Assembly (NCBI GenBank): GCA_017998755.1
Contig: JAGOCL010000146.1
Coordinates: 1-6,554, forward strand
Source: Spirochaetota bacterium
GTDB lineage: Bacteria > Spirochaetota > GWE2-31-10 > MWDO01
Length of the DNA: 6,554 nucleotides
Direction of reading: 5' to 3'
Shown: piece after piece, positions 1 through 6,534 of the stretch
Layout: each line of letters begins with the position of its first letter
Numbering within the stretch: the stretch's first letter is position 1
Notes under the pieces: model-generated
The model's database searches: none
The model's input: only the letters and a program-made list of their open reading frames with translations
What the model was told of the DNA's origin: nothing
Translations under genes and position numbers: made by a program

Positions 1-2
1 AG

Positions 3-1355
3 AATAGCCGCGCTATACTCGAAAGTTTTTATATATACTTTTTCGATAGGAGCATAGACGGTTATAAAATACAAAAGGGTAAAAATTTTTATAACTATTT
101 CAATTCTATTTTTATCGACTTTTATTATAGGTTTTATCTGACTTATTACGTTACTTCGTTTCATACTATTACTATAAACGATTTTAATATTGAGAAGTTT
201 ATTGAGATACTTTTATCGAGCGATCAACCGGTAATAATAAAGATCCGGAACTCTTTTAAAAATATAAATATTGAAATAAAAAATAAAAATAAAATACTTG
301 AGGAGTTGAATATAACGAATGTTAAAAATTTATATAAATATTTTGAAACCGAAGAGGATTACGATAAAATACCTTCCGGAATTTTACCTATTATAAGGAA
401 GAAAGTCGAAATTTGCAGAGCGATAGAGCGCTCGTGTAAAAACGTTAACAACCATAATGAGATTTTAATTAACAATAAGAAGACGTTAAAATTACTGTTT
501 AGCGACGCCGTAAAACTACAAGAAAATACTATAAATCTTCCTAACCGTCATTCGGAGAATTCCATCGGAGAAATACTCTACGAATTAGCGGCTAAAAAAT
601 ATCTTAAATTCGATAAAAGCGGCGGAGAAAACGCCCAATATTCCCCCATTGAAAAATATTATAAGTTACTTTACTCCTTTGATCTCTCTGTCGACGCGTC
701 TCTATCGTCATATCTAACTACGGCGATGCGCAACCTTAGCATAGATAACCGCAGGGCGGAGCGCAGTAGAATAAAAACGATCGCGTCTAATAAAATAGAA
801 ATCGAAAATCGGGATTTATACGACTACGCCGATCCCGTAACGAACTTTAAGCGCGATAATCCGGAGTTTGAATGGATAATAAAACTAAATAAAGAGCGCT
901 TGATTCCCAGAATGAAATTTGTAGATATAAGCGCTAAAGATAAGTTTGTGAAAAATAATATTCTCAACGATGAAGAAATAGAAATACTAAAAAGATTTCT
1001 AAACGACGAAAAAAAGAGCGCTATAGGAGATTATAAAGTCGAAAAAGCTCAAAATAAACTATTGATAAATCTTTGGTATATAATAAAAAATGCCGAGATT
1101 CTATTTTTTAAAGAAGAAGAGCGCAAAATATATAAAGAGATTGATTTAAAAAAAAATAATCTTGACGAAGTAAAAGTAAAATACAACTATAACGACGACG
1201 AGTTTTTAATACTTATTAATAAAATTAAAAGATATGATAAATATATTAGTAAAATTAATGAAATTTCTTTATTTTCATTCGACGAGTTTCGTATTAATAA
1301 TACAGATAGAAAACTTATATGCGACGGCGCAAATTTGCTGAATTCTTTGTTGTAG
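3..1355 (+). CDS. Sigma-70 region 2-like protein, 5'-truncated by the window edge
   Basis: This frame is open from the first bases of the window to the TAG at 1353-1355, so the 5' end lies outside. The TTG at 306 is only the first ATG/GTG/TTG in frame. It has no convincing ribosome-binding site and is preceded by about 100 open codons, so I do not take it as the start. Counting codon 1 at position 3, residues 226-251 read F-D, then SSYL, MRNL, S-I-D and N-R-R. This matches the pattern of sigma-70 regions 2.3-2.4 (FD..., F-SYL, RN-ID--R), with Y237, R243, N244, D248 and R250-R251 as key residues. Residues 321-364 (starting LNDEEIEIL) sit where region 4 would be, but the helix-turn-helix is poor. 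The first 60 residues are very rich in Phe and Tyr. More than 200 residues precede the sigma-like segment, unlike a compact ECF sigma factor, so it may be a derived or non-transcriptional relative. It is the first visible gene of a four-gene operon. The reading frame is certain; the sigma relationship is tentative. Confidence 0.8.
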   Translation, partial: NSRAILESFYIYFFDRSIDGYKIQKGKNFYNYFNSIFIDFYYRFYLTYYVTSFHTITINDFNIEKFIEILLSSDQPVIIKIRNSFKNINIEIKNKNKILEELNITNVKNLYKYFETEEDYDKIPSGILPIIRKKVEICRAIERSCKNVNNHNEILINNKKTLKLLFSDAVKLQENTINLPNRHSENSIGEILYELAAKKYLKFDKSGGENAQYSPIEKYYKLLYSFDLSVDASLSSYLTTAMRNLSIDNRRAERSRIKTIASNKIEIENRDLYDYADPVTNFKRDNPEFEWIIKLNKERLIPRMKFVDISAKDKFVKNNILNDEEIEILKRFLNDEKKSAIGDYKVEKAQNKLLINLWYIIKNAEILFFKEEERKIYKEIDLKKNNLDEVKVKYNYNDDEFLILINKIKRYDKYISKINEISLFSFDEFRINNTDRKLICDGANLLNSLL

Positions 1356-1356
1356 C

Positions 1357-1361
1357 GGAGG
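1357..1361 (+). promoter_or_regulatory. Ribosome-binding site of the 235-residue gene
   Basis: A full GGAGG lies 6 nt before the ATG at 1368 and 9 nt before a second in-frame ATG at 1371. Both spacings are workable, so either Met codon could be used; the product differs by one residue. It sits directly after the stop codon of the preceding gene. Confidence 0.8.
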
Positions 1362-1367
1362 CGCAAA

Positions 1368-2075
1368 ATGATGGATTTATACCAATTACTTGAAAATAAT
1401 TCAATTAACGGCGAACTAGCGACAAAAGATTATCCGTTTATTGAAAAAGATGAATATATGTTCGATTTTGATAGTTTATCGGATTATTTTGACAAACTTA
1501 TAGAAAGTAGGGGAGAGGACGAAGAGTTTGTCAAACGAATCGTTTATTTTATATCCGTCGTTAACGACGTTCTGTATCTTAAGTTCGGCAAGACCCTAGA
1601 ACCGCTCAATTATTTTAAAAATCTCGATATTATCGACTCGTTTAGTTCGAGCGTCTTTGATACCGAAGCTTATTTTAAAGATAACGCGCTTTTGAATGAT
1701 ACTACGATCCCGCTTTTTGATCTTCTCAAGAAAGTTATTAGAAAAGATAAATTGGGTTATGTAAGCGGCGCCGTTCGGGCAAGTAAGCCGTTTGTTATAG
1801 AGAAACTCAAAGCCGCTTCGGCCGGCGAGAATTTTGAAATCGAGAGAAATATCGACGAAAAATTTATTGTAACTTTTGGCAAAGTTGGCGAGAGGTCATA
1901 CTTCGTCAGAATTATATCTATCGACGGTAATCCTTTGAAAGGAATTTCTTTTACCATAAAAATCGGGTATTGCAATTTTCTTCTCGAGGGCGCCGAATCG
2001 AATTGTATATATAAAGAAGTAATCCTCGACGACGTTACCAAAGATAATATAGAGATATCGTATTATGAGGATTGA
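1368..2075 (+). CDS. Uncharacterised 235-residue protein with beta-rich C-terminal end
   Basis: I do not recognise this protein. Residues 1-60 are strongly acidic (many Asp and Glu). Residues 53-75 and 116-126 look like amphipathic helices. From about residue 155 to the end the pattern changes to alternating hydrophobic residues typical of beta strands. Around residues 180-198 a stretch reads V-R-I-I-S-I-D-G-N-P-L-K-G, recalling the strand-turn-strand start of carboxypeptidase-regulatory or transthyretin-like beta-sandwich domains (a hint only). There is no signal peptide, membrane segment or zinc-binding Cys/His cluster; the two cysteines (202 and 213) do not form a motif. A GGAGG site supports the start. 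The gene begins 12 bp after the sigma-like gene and overlaps the next gene by 11 bp, so it is expressed with both. Its place next to a sigma-like gene would suit a partner or antagonist of that protein, but this is inferred from order alone. The reverse-strand open frame over its 3' half is a shadow. Confidence 0.85.
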   Translation: MMDLYQLLENNSINGELATKDYPFIEKDEYMFDFDSLSDYFDKLIESRGEDEEFVKRIVYFISVVNDVLYLKFGKTLEPLNYFKNLDIIDSFSSSVFDTEAYFKDNALLNDTTIPLFDLLKKVIRKDKLGYVSGAVRASKPFVIEKLKAASAGENFEIERNIDEKFIVTFGKVGERSYFVRIISIDGNPLKGISFTIKIGYCNFLLEGAESNCIYKEVILDDVTKDNIEISYYED

Positions 2076-3612
2076 GGAAAAAAACGGTAAATTTTACGTT
2101 CCGGTAATAAATATCGGGGCGATGCAAATTGACTTTTTCTTTTCTCCGGAGACGAAGTCCGGAATCGATTGGTATATCGGTCCTTTTCAGTATAATAAAG
2201 ACGCTTTGAATATAGTTAATAAAATCAGAGACTCGATTAACGCTTTATTGGCGATAGATATCAAACAAAAATATGATTCTCCTTATCTCTGGTGTCATTA
2301 TACGCTTAAAACCAATTCTAAATACGATACGTTTGAAGGCGACGTCGGCTCCATATCGTTGGGGCTATTCTATTCGGTTTATTTCAAGATCAAATACGAC
2401 GTTTTAATTAACTACGACGCCGTCGTTATTACCGGTTCTTTTCATCTGGACGGCGGCGGAAAGATTGTTCTCGATAACGTAAACGATATACAAAAGAAAT
2501 TAGAAATTGCCAAAAATAGTTTTGATAACGATAAAAAAGTCGCTTTCATCTATGTTTCTAACGAAGAAGTAAATCCTAAAGACCTTATCGGTTTTGAGAA
2601 TATTGACGCTTTGAGAATTAAAGAGTTTGACGAGATTGACAAAATTTTAATTGAAGTAGATCGTAAACCCGATAGGAGAAAATCCGATATTTCGATCGAA
2701 TCTATAAGAAGCAGAATAAACTACTTATTTTCCAAGCATATCGATCGTTACGATGAAGCGCTGGATTTCGAGAAAATGAAGAATGTTTACAAACCCTTTA
2801 AAACTGAAACAGTTAATCCGGGAATTTTAAAATTCCGCAATAGCGCGGCCTATTACAATCTTAGCGATATCGACGATCGCGAATTATTTATAAAATACGC
2901 TAAATTAAATCTGATATGTAATATTAAAAAAAATATTTTAATGAATCTTAATAATATAAGCGATCAGGGATTGTTAGACGAATGCTCAAGATTTATTGAA
3001 TATTATCATGCGATTTTTGCTCAAAATTTATTATCAATGTACAAAGAGATAAAATGCGAGAAGTATAAGATTATCGAGGATATGGCGTATAATAATAAGT
3101 TTGACGAAATATTTATAAAGAAAAATATTTTTAAAATACAGATCGTCGAACTATATATCGTTTGGAGAGAATACATAGAAAGCGGCGAGGCGTTTAACCG
3201 AATAAGATACCATTTGAATAATATCTATGACAATTTCCTCGAAATGGGGAATAATCTTGATAATTTTTACAAATATAAGAAAAACGACGGTTCTCCCGTT
3301 GGAATATTTAATATTGTTTGCGAAACGGGAGAATTATACGATATTATCCAAACTTATATACCAAAGATTAATAGCGCGCTTGATTCGATTAAAAAAGAAC
3401 AAACCCTGCTAAATTCCGATGAAAAAAAGGCTAATTTTCTGGTCGAACTAAACAGATTCGCCGAAGCTTATAGCGAGCGGTTTAGTATAAAAAAGCCGTT
3501 GTCGGGATTTAAACTCGACGTTAAAACAAATATAGATATTTTAAACGAGATCTTAAATAAAAATATAAACGATTCGGTCGATATCGCCTCAAGGCATACT
3601 TTACCGGAATAA
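2065..3612 (+). CDS. Lon-like (S16) Ser-Lys peptidase domain protein without AAA+ module
   Basis: The N-terminal ~200 residues resemble the proteolytic domain of Lon. A strand ending in W-C-H-Y-T (76-80) is followed by GSISLG (95-100), aligning with the Lon GPSAG motif and giving Ser98 as candidate nucleophile. Next comes an A-V-V-I-T-G strand (119-124), aligning with the Lon 'MTGE' motif, with Ser125 in place of Glu. Then I-Q-K-K-L-E-I-A (142-149) aligns with LKEKLLAA, giving Lys145 as candidate general base. Ser98 to Thr123 is 25 residues, the same as Ser679 to Thr704 in E. coli Lon. Ser98 to Lys145 is 47 against 43, so a short insertion is implied in the Gly-rich turn near 129-133. After a charged linker (about 198-208), residues 210-515 are mostly helical with no motif I know. 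No Walker A/B or AAA+ region is present in the chain. The ATG at 2065 lies inside the end of the preceding gene with only a weak AGAG upstream, so translation is probably coupled. It may cleave a specific partner rather than act as a general protease. The gene call is firm; the peptidase assignment is likely. Confidence 0.88.
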   Translation: MRIEEKNGKFYVPVINIGAMQIDFFFSPETKSGIDWYIGPFQYNKDALNIVNKIRDSINALLAIDIKQKYDSPYLWCHYTLKTNSKYDTFEGDVGSISLGLFYSVYFKIKYDVLINYDAVVITGSFHLDGGGKIVLDNVNDIQKKLEIAKNSFDNDKKVAFIYVSNEEVNPKDLIGFENIDALRIKEFDEIDKILIEVDRKPDRRKSDISIESIRSRINYLFSKHIDRYDEALDFEKMKNVYKPFKTETVNPGILKFRNSAAYYNLSDIDDRELFIKYAKLNLICNIKKNILMNLNNISDQGLLDECSRFIEYYHAIFAQNLLSMYKEIKCEKYKIIEDMAYNNKFDEIFIKKNIFKIQIVELYIVWREYIESGEAFNRIRYHLNNIYDNFLEMGNNLDNFYKYKKNDGSPVGIFNIVCETGELYDIIQTYIPKINSALDSIKKEQTLLNSDEKKANFLVELNRFAEAYSERFSIKKPLSGFKLDVKTNIDILNEILNKNINDSVDIASRHTLPE

Positions 3613-3616
3613 ATAT

Positions 3617-3620
3617 AGGA
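3617..3620 (+). promoter_or_regulatory. Ribosome-binding site deciding the start of the ~780-residue gene
   Basis: AGGA ends 7 nt before the ATG at 3628 but only 1 nt before the in-frame TTG at 3622. Initiation at the TTG would be sterically implausible, so ATG 3628 is chosen. Confidence 0.65.
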
Positions 3621-3627
3621 CTTGCTT

Positions 3628-5970
3628 ATGCAAAATTTTAACAATTTAAATTACATCGTTAATCTGGAGAAGAAAATTAACAAAAGTTATTTCGACTCGT
3701 CCGTAGCCGATAAGGATATCAAAGAAAGTATCTATAATTTTCTTAAGTATCTAAGCGATTACAGCAGTTTTCAATTTGGTAAAGAGTTGAGGGAAGTTTC
3801 TCAATCCCTTTTTAAGAAATGGCTCTATCTTTACGAGTCCAGATTTGGCGAAAAACCAAAAGATACCATGAAAAACGAATTGATTTATCATAATCAGGTC
3901 TCAAAATGGGTAAATAAGGACGTATCTTCCATAAAGACTTATATAGAGTATATTATGGGTTCGGCAAAATTCTTCAAAACGGACGGTAAATCGATAGATT
4001 TATCTTCGAACGTTAATCCGACGTATATCCTAGACACAGCTACCGAAGACGTTATACAAAATAGGATCGTAAACTTTTATACGGACAAGGGATTCTTTAC
4101 ATTCTTTATCAACAACCGCGCTATCTCTCAAACGGATTATAGATATATCTTAGAGAAGTTGTTGAAAAATAAGTTTGTCGATACGCTTAAGGGATCGAGT
4201 ATCGCTAATTACTATATAGCGATACTCACAACCAGTAAAGAGATATACGATAAGAGCGCCGTCGAGTTAAATAAACTCCTTACAAACAAAAACTTATCCG
4301 CTTTATTTGAAAAAATCGACGGCATATTGGGTTACCGCCTCGAAATAAGCCCGTTATTCTGCAAAGTATCGGAGAACGACGAGGAAAACAAGGCGGTTTA
4401 CGCGGATATTAGCGAGCGGATAGAAGAGATAATCGCGGATAGCATAGAAACGATCTCAAATTATAAAAAGATTGAAACAACCGTCGAGAAAAAAAAGTAT
4501 GAATCAAATACCGAATATCTCCAAAATCTCGCTAAAGATAATATCTTTGTCGGGGTAAATATCATCGTTTATCTCGCTAAAATAGTAAAATCAAATCCGT
4601 CGGCGAATCGCGCGCTTATAGAAAACGTTAACGAAATCATGAAAGAGATCTCCGTCGTTGGAAATGAAGCGGAAGATAAAAATATCAAATTAAAAATTGA
4701 CCAGTTTATCAATAGAATCGGCTCTATGACAAGCGCGCAGGACCGCGAAAAGGTTATCAATAATATAGAAAAGATTCAGTCGATCTCATACTTTATCGAA
4801 AGCGAAGAGGATCATTTTGATAAATACAACAAACTCAAAAGCAATATCGGAGTATGGTTGACGGATTATCTGATAGAGAAAAACAACGCGGTTTATCTGA
4901 AAGATCTCAAGCATTTTATTTTTTATATTATCTATTTTAAAGATTTAGGTCGGCTTTTTCAAAAATATTTTACGACGCCGCAATATCTAAAGTTGCGCGC
5001 TCAATATACCGGTTTATTGGACCAGCGATACGAAGATATGGAGCGATACTATTACAACGGGCAGACGTCCGCCGATTTATCTACTTTTATCTATAAGGGG
5101 CTTAATTTCCCCGAGTTTTTCTACTTCTGGGACGCTTCGGTAAAATGCGATTTCAAATATATCAAGTATATTTTCAAACTGCTGGACAAAATCGAAGTTC
5201 GTATTACAAATACGGGCGTTATTAAAATAGACGCGCAAAACGAAATTGCAAAATTGTTGAATTCCGACGACAAAAACTGCGCGCAAGATTTGACGAAATA
5301 TCTAAACGCCAAAGCCGGCAGTTTTGCAAACAACCCTAATAATCTGAGAAAGATATTCAGATACAACGTTGAAAAATTGAATTATATGGAAGAGCTGTTA
5401 TCTTTTCCAAAATTGATAGAAAATCTCTTTGATTATTATAGTTTCGATATGTTTAAATACGTTTTGTTTTATTTCGACAAATCTAAAAACTTTAAACTTG
5501 ACATTCTTACGGACTTTCTGCTATCTTGTTCCGAAGAGGATTTCGCTTTCTATATTTTCCTTATCTATTTTTATACCGACTTGTATTCCGACGTTTACGG
5601 CTCGATTCACTCTCAATTCAAGAAAATCAACTCGACTTTTAGGAATAAACCGGTAAATGCAGACTCTCTAGCGAAAATATTGGAGATATTCAAGCATTTT
5701 AGGGCTTTCTCAAGCATGACGGAGATAATCTCAAACGTTATCGCAAAACTTGATAATGAAGGGCTTACCGATTTGAGTTGTTATTTTAACTGTTTGTATC
5801 AATACCTAACGGAAAAAAAGATAAATACTAACTTTAACGAAATAATTAAAAACGATTTTCTTAAGGAAGAACTTAATCTGTTTGAAAACTATATTATTCA
5901 GACCGAAGCCGATGAAAAAAAGAAGATATACGGTTTCTTGAATAAATTGTTAAAAGAAATAGCGAAATAA
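3628..5970 (+). CDS. Uncharacterised large helical protein (780 residues)
   Basis: I do not recognise this protein. From the ATG at 3628 it is 780 residues and reads as almost all alpha-helix: repeated amphipathic stretches of Leu/Ile/Phe/Tyr alternating with Lys/Glu/Asp, few glycines and prolines, no Walker A, no zinc-binding cluster, no signal peptide. Aromatic-rich hydrophobic stretches occur near residues 429-437 (H-F-I-F-Y-I-I-Y-F) and 638-650 (F-A-F-Y-I-F-L-I-Y-F), but both are short and look like buried helices rather than membrane spans. Charged, probably coiled helices lie around 257-300 and 328-398. Such a layout suits a helical-repeat scaffold or a large binding partner, but no repeat unit is clear by eye. 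The gene starts 15 bp after the Lon-like gene with its own AGGA site, so it belongs to the same operon. It is the last gene of that unit, since an 84-bp AT-rich gap follows. It may present substrates to, or assemble with, the upstream peptidase; this is inferred only from gene order. Open frames on other strands within it are shadows. Confidence 0.87.
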   Translation: MQNFNNLNYIVNLEKKINKSYFDSSVADKDIKESIYNFLKYLSDYSSFQFGKELREVSQSLFKKWLYLYESRFGEKPKDTMKNELIYHNQVSKWVNKDVSSIKTYIEYIMGSAKFFKTDGKSIDLSSNVNPTYILDTATEDVIQNRIVNFYTDKGFFTFFINNRAISQTDYRYILEKLLKNKFVDTLKGSSIANYYIAILTTSKEIYDKSAVELNKLLTNKNLSALFEKIDGILGYRLEISPLFCKVSENDEENKAVYADISERIEEIIADSIETISNYKKIETTVEKKKYESNTEYLQNLAKDNIFVGVNIIVYLAKIVKSNPSANRALIENVNEIMKEISVVGNEAEDKNIKLKIDQFINRIGSMTSAQDREKVINNIEKIQSISYFIESEEDHFDKYNKLKSNIGVWLTDYLIEKNNAVYLKDLKHFIFYIIYFKDLGRLFQKYFTTPQYLKLRAQYTGLLDQRYEDMERYYYNGQTSADLSTFIYKGLNFPEFFYFWDASVKCDFKYIKYIFKLLDKIEVRITNTGVIKIDAQNEIAKLLNSDDKNCAQDLTKYLNAKAGSFANNPNNLRKIFRYNVEKLNYMEELLSFPKLIENLFDYYSFDMFKYVLFYFDKSKNFKLDILTDFLLSCSEEDFAFYIFLIYFYTDLYSDVYGSIHSQFKKINSTFRNKPVNADSLAKILEIFKHFRAFSSMTEIISNVIAKLDNEGLTDLSCYFNCLYQYLTEKKINTNFNEIIKNDFLKEELNLFENYIIQTEADEKKKIYGFLNKLLKEIAK

Positions 5971-5998
5971 TACAAACTTTTTGTTTCTTTTTTTTCTA
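5952..5998 (+). terminator. Possible weak terminator at the end of the operon
   Basis: AAAAGAAA at 5952-5959, inside the last codons of the 780-residue gene, is the exact reverse complement of TTTCTTTT at 5984-5991, and a T tract runs to 5995. The stem is nearly all A-U with a 24-nt loop, so it would be unstable. No GC-rich hairpin is present. The position suits an operon end, but this could be a chance A/T-tract pairing. Confidence 0.22.
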
Positions 5999-6008
5999 AA
6001 AATATAAT
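5981..6008 (+). promoter_or_regulatory. Putative sigma-70-type promoter for the SixA-like gene
   Basis: A perfect TATAAT (6003-6008) stands 16 nt after TTGTTT (5981-5986, three of six matches to the -35 consensus). Transcription would start near 6015, leaving a leader of about 40 nt before the ATG at 6055. The region is so AT-rich that such boxes arise easily, but it is the only gap of useful size in the window and lies in the expected place. It suggests the phosphatase gene is transcribed separately from the four-gene operon. Confidence 0.45.
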
Positions 6009-6037
6009 TTAATTCGTATTAATAATTATAATAAAAT

Positions 6038-6044
6038 AAAGGAG
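6038..6044 (+). promoter_or_regulatory. Ribosome-binding site of the SixA-like gene
   Basis: AAAGGAG lies 10 nt before the ATG at 6055, a strong match at slightly long spacing. It supports that ATG as the start, as does the conserved family N-terminus that follows at once. Confidence 0.75.
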
Positions 6045-6054
6045 ACGATCTATT

Positions 6055-6534
6055 ATGAAAAGATTGATTATTCAAAGGCACGGTAAGGCGGAGAATAAAA
6101 CCGCTTTGGATTCCGATAGGGATCTTGAACTAGAGGGGGAAGTGCAGATCAAGAAAGTAGGGGATAGCATGAGAAGTAAAAAAATTATTCCCGATCTGAT
6201 TATCTTTTCTCCGGCTTTGCGGGCGATAAAAACCAAAGATATTATCGCGGAATCGTTAGAAATATCCTCGAAAAGTATTATAGTAAAACTAGAGCCGGTT
6301 ATATATGACAACGATTATAGACAAATACTAAAACTTATTTCCGATACAGACGACGGTATAAATACTTTGATGATAATCGGTCATATTCCGTCTTTAGAAG
6401 AAGTTCTTTATTTCTTAATTAAAGAAAATAAACCGATTGGAACGGGGAAGCAAGCTGTAGTCGATATTGAGATAGAATCATGGCGCGCCATAGAAAACAG
6501 TTCTGGTAAAGCGAGACTAATTGATTTTTATTAG
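6055..6534 (+). CDS. sixA: SixA-type phosphohistidine phosphatase (histidine phosphatase superfamily)
   Basis: The 159-residue protein has the size and motif order of SixA-like members of histidine phosphatase branch 1. The N-terminal strand runs into R8-H9-G10, with His9 the expected phospho-accepting residue. SPALRA (52-57) supplies the second conserved Arg (Arg56) in its usual helix, with Thr60 and the following helix also typical. IIGH (107-110) supplies His110, the second catalytic histidine, followed by the usual P-S-L-E-E. The C-terminal S-W-R-A-I (142-146) fits the common 'sW' ending of the family. All catalytic residues are therefore present and the gene looks intact. In E. coli, SixA dephosphorylates phosphohistidine on signalling or phosphotransferase proteins; the substrate here is unknown. 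It is a cytosolic enzyme with no signal peptide. It follows the four-gene operon after 84 bp with its own promoter-like and ribosome-binding sequences, and is probably functionally unrelated. The family is secure; the sixA symbol is a best fit, as other small branch-1 phosphatases look alike. Confidence 0.9.
   Translation: MKRLIIQRHGKAENKTALDSDRDLELEGEVQIKKVGDSMRSKKIIPDLIIFSPALRAIKTKDIIAESLEISSKSIIVKLEPVIYDNDYRQILKLISDTDDGINTLMIIGHIPSLEEVLYFLIKENKPIGTGKQAVVDIEIESWRAIENSSGKARLIDFY

Larger units (their letters stand above)
5971..6054. other. 84-bp AT-rich intergenic gap between operon and SixA-like gene
   Basis: This is the only non-coding gap of any size in the window. It holds a T-rich tract (5978-5998), a TATAAT box and an A/T-only stretch leading to the AAAGGAG site. 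No small open frame, riboswitch-like structure or direct repeat is visible in it. Confidence 0.7.

Noticed and set aside
306..1355. A complete 349-residue gene starting at TTG 306
   Set aside because: The same frame is open back to the window edge with protein-like sequence, so 306 is an internal Leu codon of a longer gene.
1757..2041. Reverse-strand open frame of 94 codons
   Set aside because: It lies wholly inside a well-supported plus-strand gene, has no ribosome-binding site or motif, and looks like a shadow.
3622..3627. TTG 3622 as start of the large helical protein
   Set aside because: The AGGA site is only 1 nt away from it; ATG 3628 has a proper 7-nt spacing.
5077..5366. Two overlapping reverse-strand open frames, one with a hydrophobic N-terminal stretch
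   Set aside because: Both are antisense to the large helical gene and overlap each other in different frames; the hydrophobicity is the complement of Lys/Glu/Asp-rich codons.
4862..5580. Transmembrane helices in the large helical protein
   Set aside because: The hydrophobic stretches are only about 9-13 residues, rich in Tyr/Phe and flanked by charges, better read as buried helices of a soluble protein.
5429..5656. Plus-strand 75-codon open frame with a hydrophobic start
   Set aside because: Out-of-frame reading of the large helical gene with no ribosome-binding site; composition is that of a shifted frame.
3..5970. BREX or another known defence operon, suggested by the Lon-like domain (as in BrxL)
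   Set aside because: No methyltransferase, PglZ phosphatase or AAA+ motifs are visible, and gene sizes and order do not match BREX.
6072..6311. Reverse-strand open frame over the SixA-like gene
   Set aside because: The plus strand holds an intact phosphatase with all catalytic motifs in this region.
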